This document shows, piece by piece, positions 51,642 to 60,790 of a stretch of 64,000 nt of DNA. Made by a program: the position numbers and the translations under genes. Position 1 is the stretch's first letter. Each line of letters begins with the position of its first letter. The notes beneath the pieces were generated by a model that saw only the letters and a list, made by a program, of their open reading frames with translations, ran no database searches and was not told the origin of the DNA. Origin of the DNA: Comamonas_C sp026954015 (lineage in GTDB: Bacteria; Pseudomonadota; Gammaproteobacteria; Burkholderiales; Burkholderiaceae_C). The DNA is taken from positions 124,001 through 188,000 of the forward strand of contig JAPSFS010000006.1 of assembly GCA_035063785.1 (NCBI GenBank). The letters run 5' to 3'.

Positions 51642-52250
51642 ATGTCACTGCACACCTGGCTCATCTACCTGCTCGCGTCGATCGGGCTGTCGCTTTCGCC
51701 CGGTCCCAACGGGCTGCTCGCGCTGACGCACGGCGCGATGTACGGGCGCAGGCGGACGCTCTACACCATCGCGGGCGGCGCGGTGGGTTTCGTTGCGCTC
51801 ATCGCGTTGTCGATGTTCGGCATCGGCGCGCTCGTGCGCTCGTCTGCGCAGTGGCTCGCCGCTCTCAAGTGGCTGGGCGGCGCCTACCTGGTGTGGCTGG
51901 GCATCCAGGTCTGGCGCGCGCCGCCGCCCGTCCTGGCACGCGCGACACCCGCCACCGAGCAGGGCGCGCGGCTGTTTCGCCAGGGTGTGCTGTCGGCCAC
52001 GACCAACCCCAAGGCCCTGCTGTTCTTCACCGCGTTCCTGCCCCAGTTCATCGACCCTGGGCGCGACCTGGTGCTGCAGTTCGCCCTGATGGCGGGCACC
52101 TTCGCCGCTACGGAATTCCTCACCGAATACGTGCTCGCGAGCGCGGCGCACCGCATCAGCCCCTGGCTGGCACGTGTGGGCAGGCAGTTCAACCGCGCCT
52201 GTGGCGGCGTGTTCATGGCGCTCGGCGCGCTGCTGCCGCTGCGTGGCTGA
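51642..52250 (+). CDS. LysE/RhtB-family exporter
   Basis: A 202-residue inner-membrane protein with about six helices. It opens with SIGLSLSPGPNGLLALTHG, the conserved LysE/RhtB segment, and has QGVLSATTNPKALLFFTAFLPQF in the middle. Members export amino acids or homoserine lactones to avoid overflow. The substrate is unknown; the gene stands alone next to a tRNA gene. Confidence 0.92.
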   Translation: MSLHTWLIYLLASIGLSLSPGPNGLLALTHGAMYGRRRTLYTIAGGAVGFVALIALSMFGIGALVRSSAQWLAALKWLGGAYLVWLGIQVWRAPPPVLARATPATEQGARLFRQGVLSATTNPKALLFFTAFLPQFIDPGRDLVLQFALMAGTFAATEFLTEYVLASAAHRISPWLARVGRQFNRACGGVFMALGALLPLRG

Positions 52251-52279
52251 CACCCGCGCAGTGCCGGCGGAGGCAGATT

Positions 52280-52355
52280 TGGTGCGGCTGGCGGGGATCG
52301 AACCCACGACCCTTGGCTTCGGAGGCCAATACTCTATCCACTGAGCTACAGCCGC
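52280..52355 (-). tRNA. tRNA-Arg (anticodon CCG)
   Basis: A complete 76-base tRNA on the minus strand. The acceptor arm GCGGCTG/CAGCCGC is closed and followed by an encoded CCA. The anticodon stem TTGGC/GCCAA holds loop CTCCGAA, so the anticodon is CCG and it reads the CGG codon, which is common in this GC-rich genome. The T arm has the standard GGTTCGATCC. No integrase or duplicated tRNA end (attachment site) is seen beside it. Confidence 0.96.
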
Positions 52356-52378
52356 AATGCATGCAGCAGGAAATTATC

Positions 52379-53005
52379 TCATGCACCCTGCGGCGCAAAC
52401 CCCAGACCACTCAGATAGACGTCCATCGTGCGGCGCCCCACGGCGAGCAGATCGAATGGCGCACCCGTCAGGATCCAGCCCTGCAACAGACCGTCGAACA
52501 GCGCCTGCAGCCCCAGTGCGGCCTCCGCCGCGGGCATGGGCAACGCGACGCGCGCCTGCCGCGCGGCCAGCGCCAGGTCACGCGTGAGCATCGCGTGGCA
52601 GCGCTGCATCGCCGCCTGATGGCGCTCGCGCACGCCGTTGAGTTCGGCCACGTACTCCACCCGGTACATCGCGATCTCGAACACGCGACGCGCGTGCGTG
52701 TCGCCCACCACCGCCGAGAACACCGCGCACACGGCCACGCGCACCCGCTGCAGCGGGTCGCCGCGCGCGGCCTCGTCGGCGTCGTAGGCGGCCTCCAGCG
52801 GCAAGGTTACGCGATCCATCATCGCGTTGAACAGATCCACCTTGTCCCTGAAGTGCCAGTAGATGGCGCCGCGCGTGGCGCCCGCCGCCTGCGCGATCTC
52901 CGCGAGTGACGCGCGCCCCACGCCTTTTTCGTAGAACACGTGCTCGGCGGCGTCGAGCAGAGCCTGCCGCGTCGCGTCTGCCTCTTCCTTCGTGCGTCTG
53001 ACCAT
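52379..53005 (-). CDS. TetR-family repressor of the RND efflux operon
   Basis: A 208-residue AcrR/TtgR-type regulator. The N-terminal DNA-binding domain MVRRTKEEADATRQALLDAA continues with ASLAEIAQAAGATRGAIYWHFRDK, the helix-turn-helix. The C-terminal ligand-binding region (residues ~70-208) is of the AcrR_C type. It starts at the ATG at 53005; a longer frame upstream is not TetR-like. It is divergent from acrA-acrB-oprM with a palindromic operator in between, so it probably represses the pump and itself and is released by toxic ligands. Confidence 0.93.
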   Translation of the reverse strand: MVRRTKEEADATRQALLDAAEHVFYEKGVGRASLAEIAQAAGATRGAIYWHFRDKVDLFNAMMDRVTLPLEAAYDADEAARGDPLQRVRVAVCAVFSAVVGDTHARRVFEIAMYRVEYVAELNGVRERHQAAMQRCHAMLTRDLALAARQARVALPMPAAEAALGLQALFDGLLQGWILTGAPFDLLAVGRRTMDVYLSGLGFAPQGA

Positions 53006-53063
53006 CTGAAAAAAACCCGGGAAAAAACGACAATGGCACCTTCGCCTGTCGCGATTCACACTT

Positions 53064-53093
53064 GATTATACATTCGCGTTTGTATGTATAATC
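53064..53093. promoter_or_regulatory. Operator palindrome and promoter of the RND efflux operon
   Basis: GATTATACAT and ATGTATAATC form a perfect inverted repeat with a ten-base centre; an inner ATACA-N8-TGTAT repeat lies within it, as in AcrR-type operators. A TATAAT box is part of each arm (53087-53092 for the pump direction), so bound repressor would cover both divergent promoters. The local AT-richness stands out from the surrounding GC-rich DNA. Confidence 0.85.
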
Positions 53094-53179
53094 GCCGCCT
53101 TTGTGCAAACACACAGCAGTGCGCCTGCCCGGTGCAGTGCACCTGGCGGCATCGCCGCACCGCATAGCCAAGGAATCCC

Positions 53180-54412
53180 ATGGTCCGACTGTCCCCTTCG
53201 GTCAGCCCCGTCGACGGGTTGCGCGCACGCGCACTCGCCCTTCCGTTCATTGTCGCAAGCGCACTGGTGCTCGTCGCCTGCGGCCAGTCGGGCGCACAGG
53301 CGCCAGCAGCAGGCAGCGCGCCACCGCCGCCGCAAGTGGGGGTGCTGACGGTGCAGCCGGGCAATGTCGGGCTGGTCACCGAACTGCCGGGGCGCCTGGA
53401 GGCGTCGCGCGTGGCGGAAGTACGCGCACGTGCCGCCGGCATCCTGCAAAAGCGCGTGTTCGCCGAGGGCAGCGAAGTCAAGGCCGGGCAGAAGCTCTTT
53501 CTGATCGACGATGCGCCTTACCGCGCCAGCGTCGCGCAGGCCGAGGCGAGCCTCGCGCAGGCCCAGGCGAGCCTGGCGCAAAGCCGCGCGCTCGCCGAGC
53601 GCTACGCACCGCTCGTGGCGCAGAACGCCATCAGCAAGCAGGACTACGACAACGCCGTGGCCGCGCGCAAGGCGGGCGAGGCCAACGTCGCCGCGGCCAA
53701 GGCCGCCGTCACCGTGGCGCGCATCAACCTCGGATACGCCACCGTGACCGCGCCGATTTCCGGGCGCATCGGTCGCGCGCTCGTGACCGAAGGCGCGCTC
53801 GTCGGCCAGGGCACGCCCACGCAACTGGCGCTGATCCAGCAGATCGACCCGCTGTACATCAACTTCACGCAATCCGCAGCAGACGCGCTCAAGCTGCGCG
53901 CCGCGGTCGCCAGTGGCCAGTACCAGACGGCGGGCGGCAACGCCGCGCGCGTGAGCGTGGTGCTGGAAGACGGCAGCACCTACGCGCACCCCGGCAAGCT
54001 GCTGTTCACCGATCTGTCGGTCGATCCCACGAGCGGCCAGGTCACGCTGCGCGCCGAGGTGCCCAATCCGCAGCGCGCGCTGCTGCCGGGCCTGTACGTG
54101 CGCGTGCGCCTGGAGCAGGCGCAGGCGAGCGGCGCGGTGCTGCTGCCCCAGCAGGCGGTCACGCGCACGGCCAGCGCCGACACCGTGATGGTGGTCGGCG
54201 AGGGCGGCAGGCTCACGCCGCGCCCGGTCAAGCTCGGGCCGAGCCAGGGCGACCACTGGGTCGTGCTTGAAGGCCTGAAGGCCGGCGAACAGGTGATGGT
54301 GGACGGCTTCCAGAAGCTGCCGCGCGTCAAGCCCGGAGACCCCGTCATCGTGCAACCCGTGCCCTGGTCCGAGCACGGCAGCGCGCCCGCAGCCCCGGCG
54401 GCGAAATCCTGA
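53180..54412 (+). CDS. acrA: RND efflux periplasmic adaptor (AcrA/MexA type)
   Basis: A 410-residue membrane-fusion lipoprotein. A signal sequence with lipobox LVLVAC (Cys about residue 34) anchors it to the inner membrane. The lipoyl half-motifs (VAEVRARAAGILQKRVFAEG and ATVTAPISGRIGRA) flank an alpha-hairpin rich in Ala and Gln. It links the AcrB-type pump to the outer-membrane channel. It is the first gene of the three-gene operon and faces the TetR gene. Confidence 0.94.
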   Translation: MVRLSPSVSPVDGLRARALALPFIVASALVLVACGQSGAQAPAAGSAPPPPQVGVLTVQPGNVGLVTELPGRLEASRVAEVRARAAGILQKRVFAEGSEVKAGQKLFLIDDAPYRASVAQAEASLAQAQASLAQSRALAERYAPLVAQNAISKQDYDNAVAARKAGEANVAAAKAAVTVARINLGYATVTAPISGRIGRALVTEGALVGQGTPTQLALIQQIDPLYINFTQSAADALKLRAAVASGQYQTAGGNAARVSVVLEDGSTYAHPGKLLFTDLSVDPTSGQVTLRAEVPNPQRALLPGLYVRVRLEQAQASGAVLLPQQAVTRTASADTVMVVGEGGRLTPRPVKLGPSQGDHWVVLEGLKAGEQVMVDGFQKLPRVKPGDPVIVQPVPWSEHGSAPAAPAAKS

Positions 54413-54430
54413 TCGCCCGGAGCGCGGCAC

Positions 54431-57400
54431 ATGGCCAAATTTTTCATTGAACGGCCCATCTTCGCGTGGGTCATCGCCATCTTCATCATGGTGGCGGGCG
54501 CGGTGTCGATCACCAAACTGCCCATCGCCCAGTACCCGGCCGTGGCGCCGCCAACGATCCAGGTGTCGGCGGCGTATCCGGGTGCGACCGCACAGGTGCT
54601 GGAAGACTCCGTGCTCGCGGTCATTGAACGTGAAATGAACGGCGCCACCGGCCTCGTCTACATGGAAACCACGAGCCAAGCCAACGGCACGGGCACGCTG
54701 GTGCTGAGTTTCGAGCCCGGCACCAACCCCGATCTGGCGCAGGTAGACGTGCAGAACCGCCTCTCGCGCGCCACGCCGCGCCTGCCCTCCGCCGTGGTGC
54801 AGCAGGGTGTACGCGTGGAAAAGTCGCGTTCCAACTTCCTGCTGTTTTCGATGCTGACCACGGAAACCCCCGACGTCACCATCGAGGCGCTCAACGACTA
54901 CGCCGCGCGCAACATCGTGCCCGAGCTGCAGCGTCTGCCCGGCGTCGGCACCGTGACCCAGTTCGGTGCGGAGCGCGCGATGCGCATCTGGATCGACCCG
55001 GCCAAGCTCAAGGGCTACAACCTCTCACTCGACCAGGTCAACGCCGCGATCCGCGCGCAGAACGTGCAGATCTCGGCCGGCAATCTGGGCGATCTGCCGA
55101 GCGCGCCCGGCCAGGCCACGACCGCCACCATCGTCGCCCAAGGACAGCTCACGACGCCCGAGGCCTTCGGCAACGTCGTGCTGCGTGCCAACACCGACGG
55201 CTCCAGCGTGCGCCTGAAGGACGTCGCGCGCGTGGAGCTCGGCGCGCAAAGCTACGGCGCCAGTGCGCGGCTGGATGGCGCCGAGGCCGTCGGCATGGGC
55301 GTGCAGCTCACGCCCACGGCCAATGCGCTGGAGACTTCAAAGCTCGTCAAGGCCAAGCTCGACGAACTGCAGCAATTCTTTCCGCAGGGCGTGAAGTACG
55401 CGATCCCCTACGACACCTCGGTGTTCATCTCTGCCTCGATCCAGAAAGTGGTCGAAACGCTGTTCGAGGCGGTCGCGCTGGTATTCCTCGTGATGCTGCT
55501 GTTCCTGCAGAACCTGCGCTACACCATCATTCCGACCATCGTTGTGCCCGTGGCGCTGCTGGGCACCTTCGCCACGCTGCTGGCGCTGGGCTTCTCCATC
55601 AACGTGCTGACCATGTTCGGCATGGTGCTCGTGATCGGCATCGTCGTGGACGACGCGATCGTGGTGGTGGAGAACGTCGAGCGCATCATGAGCGAAGAGG
55701 GCCTGTCACCGCTGGAAGCCACGCGCAAGGGCATGTCCCAGATCTCGGGCGCGATCATCGGCGTGACCGTGGTGCTGATCTCGGTGTTCGTTCCGCTCGC
55801 GTTCTTCCCCGGCGCGACGGGCAACATCTACCGCCAGTTTGCCGCCACCATGGGCACGTCGATCGCGTTCTCGGCCTTCCTGGCCCTGTCGCTCACCCCG
55901 GCGCTGTGCGGCACGCTGCTCAAACCCATGGCCGAAGGGCACGATCAGAAGCGCGGTTTCTTCGGCTCGTTCAACCGCGGCTTCAAGCGCACCACGCAGC
56001 GCTACGAGTCGGGCCTCTCGCGCGTGCTGCACCGCGGCGGGCGCATGATGGTCGTCTACGCCGCGCTGATCGCCGCCGTCGCGCTGATCTACAACCGCCT
56101 GCCGACCTCGTTCCTGCCCAACGAGGATCAGGGCAACCTGATCACCAACGTGCAGCTGCCGCCGGGCGCGGCGCTTGCGCGTACCGAAGTGGCGCTGAAG
56201 GCGGTCGAGAAGTACTTTCTGGCGCAGCCCGAAGTGGAGCACATCGTCACCGTCGCCGGATTCTCGTTTTCCGGCCAGGGGCAGAACGCGGGCCTGGCCT
56301 TCGTGACGCTCAAGCCGTGGGATGAACGCAAGGGCGTCGAGCACGGTGCCGAAGCCATCGCCAACCGGGCCACGATGGCGCTCTACGGCTTCCGCGACGC
56401 ATTTCTCTTCGCCATCAACCCCCCGCCGATCCCCGAGCTGGGCAACGCCGCCGGTTTCACCTTCCGCCTGCAGGACCGCGGCGGCAAGGGGCACGAGGCA
56501 CTGCTGGCCGCGCGCAACCAGTTGCTGGGCATGGCGGCGCAAAGCAAGGTGCTCGCGGGTGTGCGCCCCGACGGCATCGAAGACGCGCCGCAGATGCAGA
56601 TCGACATCGACCGCGACAAGGCCGCGGCGCTGGGCGTGGGTTTCGACAGCATCAACTCGGCCTTGTCCACGGCGCTGGGCTCGGCCTATGTGAACGACTT
56701 CCCGAGCCAGGGGCGGCTGCAGCGCGTCGTCGTGCAGGCCGACACGCAGGCGCGCATGCAGCCCGAGGCCGTGCTGGATCTGCCCGTGCTCAACAACCAG
56801 GGGCAAGTGATCCCGCTCTCCACCTTCGCCAGCACGAAGTGGATCACCGGCGCCATGCAGACCGTGCGCTACAACGGCTACCCGGCGATGAAAATCGCGG
56901 GCGGCCCCGCGCCCGGCGTGAGCACGGGCCAGGCCATGGCCGAGATGGAGCGCATCGCCGCGCAACTGCCCGAGGGCTTCGGCTACGAATGGACCGGCCA
57001 GTCACGCGAGGAAAAACTCGCAGGCGGCCAGGCCATGATCCTCTACGCGTTCTCGCTGCTCGCCGTCTTCCTGGCGCTGTCGGCGCTCTACGAAAGCTGG
57101 GCCATTCCGTTCGCGGTGCTGCTTGTGGTGCCGCTGGGCGTGCTCGGCGTGCTGCTGGCCACACTCTTGCGGGGCCTGGCCAATGACGTGTACTTCCAGA
57201 TCGGGCTGGTGACCATCATCGGCCTGTCGGCCAAGAACGCCATCCTGATCATCGAATTCGCCAAGGACCTGCACGCCTCGGGCAAGAGCGTCTTCGAGGC
57301 TGCGCTGGCGGCGGCGCACCTGCGTTTTCGCCCCATCATCATGACGTCCCTCGCCTTCACGCTGGGCGTGATGCCGTTGTTCCTCGCCAACGGCGCCAGC

Positions 57401-57577
57401 TCGGCGAGCCAGCGCGCGATCGGCACCGGCGTGGTCGGCGGCATGATTTCAAGTACGCTGCTCGCCATCCTGTTCGTGCCCACGTTCTTCGTGCTGGTGC
57501 GCGGCTTCTTCAAGGGCAGCAAACGCCAGCAGGCGCACGACGCAGAGCAGGCGCAGCTCCACGGCAATGTGCACTAA
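54431..57577 (+). CDS. acrB: RND multidrug efflux transporter (AcrB/MexB type)
   Basis: A 1048-residue proton-driven inner-membrane pump of the HAE1 family. It starts MAKFFIERPIFAWVIAIFIM and has the proton-relay acids in GIVVDDAIVVVENVERI (helix 4), plus the two large periplasmic loops with TTSQANGTGTLVLSFEPGTN. Length and the twelve-helix pattern are standard. It lies 18 bases after the adaptor gene. Substrates are probably hydrophobic drugs, dyes, solvents or bile-like compounds, but that is by family. Confidence 0.97.
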   Translation: MAKFFIERPIFAWVIAIFIMVAGAVSITKLPIAQYPAVAPPTIQVSAAYPGATAQVLEDSVLAVIEREMNGATGLVYMETTSQANGTGTLVLSFEPGTNPDLAQVDVQNRLSRATPRLPSAVVQQGVRVEKSRSNFLLFSMLTTETPDVTIEALNDYAARNIVPELQRLPGVGTVTQFGAERAMRIWIDPAKLKGYNLSLDQVNAAIRAQNVQISAGNLGDLPSAPGQATTATIVAQGQLTTPEAFGNVVLRANTDGSSVRLKDVARVELGAQSYGASARLDGAEAVGMGVQLTPTANALETSKLVKAKLDELQQFFPQGVKYAIPYDTSVFISASIQKVVETLFEAVALVFLVMLLFLQNLRYTIIPTIVVPVALLGTFATLLALGFSINVLTMFGMVLVIGIVVDDAIVVVENVERIMSEEGLSPLEATRKGMSQISGAIIGVTVVLISVFVPLAFFPGATGNIYRQFAATMGTSIAFSAFLALSLTPALCGTLLKPMAEGHDQKRGFFGSFNRGFKRTTQRYESGLSRVLHRGGRMMVVYAALIAAVALIYNRLPTSFLPNEDQGNLITNVQLPPGAALARTEVALKAVEKYFLAQPEVEHIVTVAGFSFSGQGQNAGLAFVTLKPWDERKGVEHGAEAIANRATMALYGFRDAFLFAINPPPIPELGNAAGFTFRLQDRGGKGHEALLAARNQLLGMAAQSKVLAGVRPDGIEDAPQMQIDIDRDKAAALGVGFDSINSALSTALGSAYVNDFPSQGRLQRVVVQADTQARMQPEAVLDLPVLNNQGQVIPLSTFASTKWITGAMQTVRYNGYPAMKIAGGPAPGVSTGQAMAEMERIAAQLPEGFGYEWTGQSREEKLAGGQAMILYAFSLLAVFLALSALYESWAIPFAVLLVVPLGVLGVLLATLLRGLANDVYFQIGLVTIIGLSAKNAILIIEFAKDLHASGKSVFEAALAAAHLRFRPIIMTSLAFTLGVMPLFLANGASSASQRAIGTGVVGGMISSTLLAILFVPTFFVLVRGFFKGSKRQQAHDAEQAQLHGNVH

Positions 57578-57589
57578 AGTGAGCCTTCC

Positions 57590-59032
57590 ATGACGAAATC
57601 CACTCCCTTCATCGCCGCCCGCACGACGGCCGTCGCGTTCGCGGTGCTGCTGGCCACCGGCTGCAGCTTCATTCCGACCTACGAGCGGCCTGCCGCCCCC
57701 GTGCCCACGACCTACCCGGCGGCCGACGCCGCGGACGCGGCAGCATCCACCGCGGTGGCGGACATCGACTGGCAGGACTATTTCACCGACCCGCGGCTGC
57801 ACACCCTGATCAATCTGGCACTGCGCAACAACCGGGACCAGCACATGGCCATGCTGCGCGTCGACCAGGCGCGCGCGCAGTTCGACATCCAGCGCGCCGC
57901 CGAGTATCCGGCAGTGAACGGCATCGGCAGCTTCACGCGCCAGCCGAACACCAGCACGGGCAAGTACGGCTCCGCCTACCAGGTGGGGCTGGGCATCACG
58001 AGCTGGGAAATCGACTTTTTCGGCCGCATCGCGGCGCTCAAGGAGCAGGCGCTGGCGCAGTTCCTCGCCACCGACGAAGCGCGCAAGGCGGCGCAGATCA
58101 GCCTGGTCTCGACCGTGGCGTCGGGCTGGCTCACGCTGGTCGCCGACGAAGAGTTGCTGGACCTCTCGCGCCGCACCCTGCGCACGCGTGAAGAGTCGGT
58201 GCAACTCACGCGCCTGCGCCTGACCAACGGCGTGAGTTCCGAGCTCGACCTGCGCCAGGCCGAAAGCCTGACCGAACAGGCGCGCGCCACGCTCGCGCAG
58301 CAGGAACGCCAGCGCATGCAGGACGAGAACGCAATGGCGCTGGTACTGGGCCAGCCGCTGCCGGCGGAGATCCGCGCGAGCCTCACCGCCTCGCGCCTGG
58401 CGCAGGCCGCGCCCATGCAGGCGCTGCCGGCGGGGCTGCCGTCCGCGCTGCTCGAACGCCGGCCCGATATCCGTCAGGCGGAAGAGCAGCTCATTGCCGC
58501 CAACGCCAACATCGGCGCGGCGCGCGCGGCGTTCTTTCCGCGCATCGCACTGACGGCCCAGGTCGGCACCGTGAGCAGCGAACTTTCGGGGTTGTTCAAG
58601 GGCGGTTCCTGGGCGTTCTCGCTCGCACCGCAGGCGGCCCTGCCGATCTTTGACGCTGGCCGCAACCAGGCCAACCTGGAGGCCGCGCAGATTGGACGCG
58701 AGATTGCGGTCGCGCAGTACGAGAAATCCATCCAGACCGCCTTCCGTGAGGTCGCCGACGCGCTCGCGGGCCGCGCCACGCTGCAGATGCAGCTCGATGC
58801 GCAGCAGGCGCAGGCGCGGTCCGATACCCGCCGCTTCGAACTGTCCGACCTGCGTTACCGCAACGGCGTGGCGAGCTACCTCGACCTGCTGGACGCGCAG
58901 CGCTCGCTGTTCGCGTCGGAACAGGCGCTCGTGGTCACGCGCCTGCAAAAATTGCAGAACCAGGTCGCGCTCTACAAGGTTCTGGGCGGAGGCTGGTCGC
59001 AGCAGTCGGAAAAACTCGCCGCGCACCCCTGA
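57590..59032 (+). CDS. oprM: Outer-membrane efflux channel (OprM/NodT family)
   Basis: A 480-residue outer-membrane lipoprotein with lipobox LLATGC (Cys about residue 22). It contains two repeats of the TolC-type fold: GLGITSWEIDFFGRIAALKE in the first and LAPQAALPIFDAGRNQANLE in the second, with AFREVADALAGRATL near the end. It completes the tripartite pump, starting 12 bases after the pump gene. Confidence 0.95.
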   Translation: MTKSTPFIAARTTAVAFAVLLATGCSFIPTYERPAAPVPTTYPAADAADAAASTAVADIDWQDYFTDPRLHTLINLALRNNRDQHMAMLRVDQARAQFDIQRAAEYPAVNGIGSFTRQPNTSTGKYGSAYQVGLGITSWEIDFFGRIAALKEQALAQFLATDEARKAAQISLVSTVASGWLTLVADEELLDLSRRTLRTREESVQLTRLRLTNGVSSELDLRQAESLTEQARATLAQQERQRMQDENAMALVLGQPLPAEIRASLTASRLAQAAPMQALPAGLPSALLERRPDIRQAEEQLIAANANIGAARAAFFPRIALTAQVGTVSSELSGLFKGGSWAFSLAPQAALPIFDAGRNQANLEAAQIGREIAVAQYEKSIQTAFREVADALAGRATLQMQLDAQQAQARSDTRRFELSDLRYRNGVASYLDLLDAQRSLFASEQALVVTRLQKLQNQVALYKVLGGGWSQQSEKLAAHP

Positions 59033-59160
59033 ACGCCACGCCCGGTGTACGGGGCTGCGCCGCAGCGCGGCGCCGCGCGGTCGCTCAACGCCCGGGCACG
59101 CTCCTATAATAGGAAATTGCGTCGAGAGAGCAGACTGCAAGGGCCCCCAAAGAGAACACC

Positions 59161-60051
59161 ATGAGCACGACACACGAAGAGACAAGCGCCGGATTGATCA
59201 AAACCCCTACCCAAACCCTGATGGCGGCGAGTCTGGGCTTTCTTGTTCCGGTCTTCGTGATTCTCGGGCTGGTGTACTACTACTCTTCGGAGACCAAGAC
59301 GGCCGCGGGCTCCAACGTGACCGAGCAGGCCGTCACGCAGCGCCTGCAGAAGGTCGGCGAAGCCGAAGTCCGCGACGACGCCAACCGCGTGCTGCACAGT
59401 GGTGAGGACGTCTACAAGGCCCAGTGCTCCGCGTGCCACGCCACGGGTGCGGCCGGTGCCCCGAAATTCAGCGACGCGGCTGCCTGGGGGCCGCGCATCA
59501 AGGAAGGTGAAGACGCCCTGGTGCACGCCGCGCTCAAGGGCAAGGGCGCGATGCCACCCCAGGGCGGCGGGCAATTCGACGACACCGAGATCGCCCGCGC
59601 TGCGGTCTACATGGCAAACGCCGCCGGCGCCAAATTTGCCGAACCGTCGCCGCCCGCGGCGGCAGACGCTGCCACGCCCGCCCCGGCAGCGGCGGCCCCT
59701 GCACCGCAACCGGCGCCTGCTCCAGCGGCTGCAGCCCCGGCAGCCGAACCAGCAGCCGCTGAGCCCGTGGCCGCAGCCGCTGCTGCTCCGGCCGCTGCTG
59801 GCGGATCGGATGAAGCCGCAGGCAAGAAGGTCTATGACGCCACCTGCGTGGCCTGCCACGGCACTGGCGTTGCGGGCGCACCCAAGTTCGGTGACAAGGA
59901 AGCCTGGGCGCCGCGTCTGGCGGCCGGTTTCGACGAGGTGCTCAAGATCGCCACGAGCGGCAAGGGCGCCATGCCCCCGCGGGGCGGCTCCACCGCATCC
60001 GACGCCGACTTCAAGGCGGCCGTGGAATACCTGGTGCACTCCGCCCAGTGA
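59161..60051 (+). CDS. Membrane-anchored diheme cytochrome c5-type protein
   Basis: A 296-residue cytochrome with an N-terminal membrane helix (about residues 22-42) and two c-type domains, each with one heme: CSACH at Cys89 and CVACH at Cys229. Both are followed by the class-I Met ligand segment GKGAMPP. The domains are joined by an Ala/Pro-rich linker of ~65 residues. It probably shuttles electrons on the periplasmic face, for example to a terminal oxidase. A TATAAT box lies about 50 bases upstream without a clear -35 box. It is followed by a strong terminator. Confidence 0.93.
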   Translation: MSTTHEETSAGLIKTPTQTLMAASLGFLVPVFVILGLVYYYSSETKTAAGSNVTEQAVTQRLQKVGEAEVRDDANRVLHSGEDVYKAQCSACHATGAAGAPKFSDAAAWGPRIKEGEDALVHAALKGKGAMPPQGGGQFDDTEIARAAVYMANAAGAKFAEPSPPAAADAATPAPAAAAPAPQPAPAPAAAAPAAEPAAAEPVAAAAAAPAAAGGSDEAAGKKVYDATCVACHGTGVAGAPKFGDKEAWAPRLAAGFDEVLKIATSGKGAMPPRGGSTASDADFKAAVEYLVHSAQ

Positions 60052-60083
60052 ACCCCCGCGCTGCTGGGCAGCGCCACCACGGA

Positions 60084-60116
60084 AAACGGAGCACCGCGGT
60101 GCTCCGTTTCTGTTTG
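60084..60116 (+). terminator. Terminator after the cytochrome gene
   Basis: AAACGGAGCACC pairs perfectly with GGTGCTCCGTTT across a two-base centre and is followed by a T-rich stretch (TCTGTTT). Because the stem is nearly symmetrical and the next gene is convergent, it may work in both directions. Confidence 0.85.
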
Positions 60117-60122
60117 CGCAAC

Positions 60123-60662
60123 CTACCTGCAAGCCGCCGGTGCGTGGCGCTGGGGGCTGAGCACAAAGCCGAAACGCGCTGCGAGCACCTGCGCCTGCAC
60201 CGGTTCGGGTGAGTCCCATACCCCACGATCGAGCAGATTGGCCACCACGGCCACGTCCAGCGTGTGCACTAGGCCGAGGCCGTGATCGCTTGCCAGAAAC
60301 ACCCGCCCCGCCTCGTCGAGCAGCACCCGTTCGACGGTGGCTGCGCAGCCTGTGTGCGACACGACCTGCCCGTCCGCTGCCACGCGCCAGATCCATGGCG
60401 CCGCTTCCAGCTCGACAAAGACACGCTGCGGGCCGTTCTGGAAGTACCACTGGCCCTCAGCATCGGCGAGATAGTTGCGGCCGATGAACGCGAGCAACCC
60501 TGGGTGCTGCAGCCAATCGCCCTTGGCGTGGGGGAAGTCGCCGCGCGCCTGCGTGGCGGCGTCACGCAAGTACCAGCGGCCACGCGCATCAAGCGCCAGC
60601 CAGCCACGGCAATCGGGCACGTTCGGCCACTTGAGCAGCGCCTGCCTGACGATGTCATCCAT
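60123..60662 (-). CDS. DUF2946 family protein
   Basis: A 179-residue cytoplasmic protein of the family long annotated as DUF2946. It begins MDDIVRQALLKWPNVPDCRG, and PHAKGDWLQHPGLLAF, WYFQNGPQRVFVELE and APWIWRV are the conserved blocks, rich in Trp. No catalytic motif is evident and the function is unknown. A GTG two codons upstream is an alternative start. It is convergent with the cytochrome c5 gene. Confidence 0.78.
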   Translation of the reverse strand: MDDIVRQALLKWPNVPDCRGWLALDARGRWYLRDAATQARGDFPHAKGDWLQHPGLLAFIGRNYLADAEGQWYFQNGPQRVFVELEAAPWIWRVAADGQVVSHTGCAATVERVLLDEAGRVFLASDHGLGLVHTLDVAVVANLLDRGVWDSPEPVQAQVLAARFGFVLSPQRHAPAACR

Positions 60663-60700
60663 CGCCACATTGTGCCTGTGCGACGTTTACTATGGGTACG

Positions 60701-60740
60701 ATAGCTGCTCGCGCTTGTTCAGCAAGCGCTAACGGCCGAT
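60701..60740 (+). repeat. Dispersed ATAGCTG-type repeat, copy 10
   Basis: The core ATAGCTGCTCGCGCTTGTTC continues AGCAAGCGCTAACGGCCGATTT. GCGCTTG and CAAGCGC can pair into a seven-base stem. It lies between the DUF2946 gene and the atp terminator. Confidence 0.88.
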
Positions 60741-60748
60741 TTGACCGA

Positions 60749-60774
60749 TAAAAAACCCGCCGAAGCGGGCGGGT
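60749..60774 (-). terminator. Rho-independent terminator of the atp operon
   Basis: On the minus strand CCCGCC pairs with GGCGGG around a CGCTTC loop and is followed by six T. It starts about 17 bases after the atpC stop codon. Confidence 0.9.
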
Positions 60775-60790
60775 GTTCCGGGCGCGTCGT

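Noticed and set aside
52280..52355. tRNA-Arg considered as an integration site for a mobile element
   Set aside because: No integrase, no repeated tRNA 3' end and no change in composition or gene type beside it.
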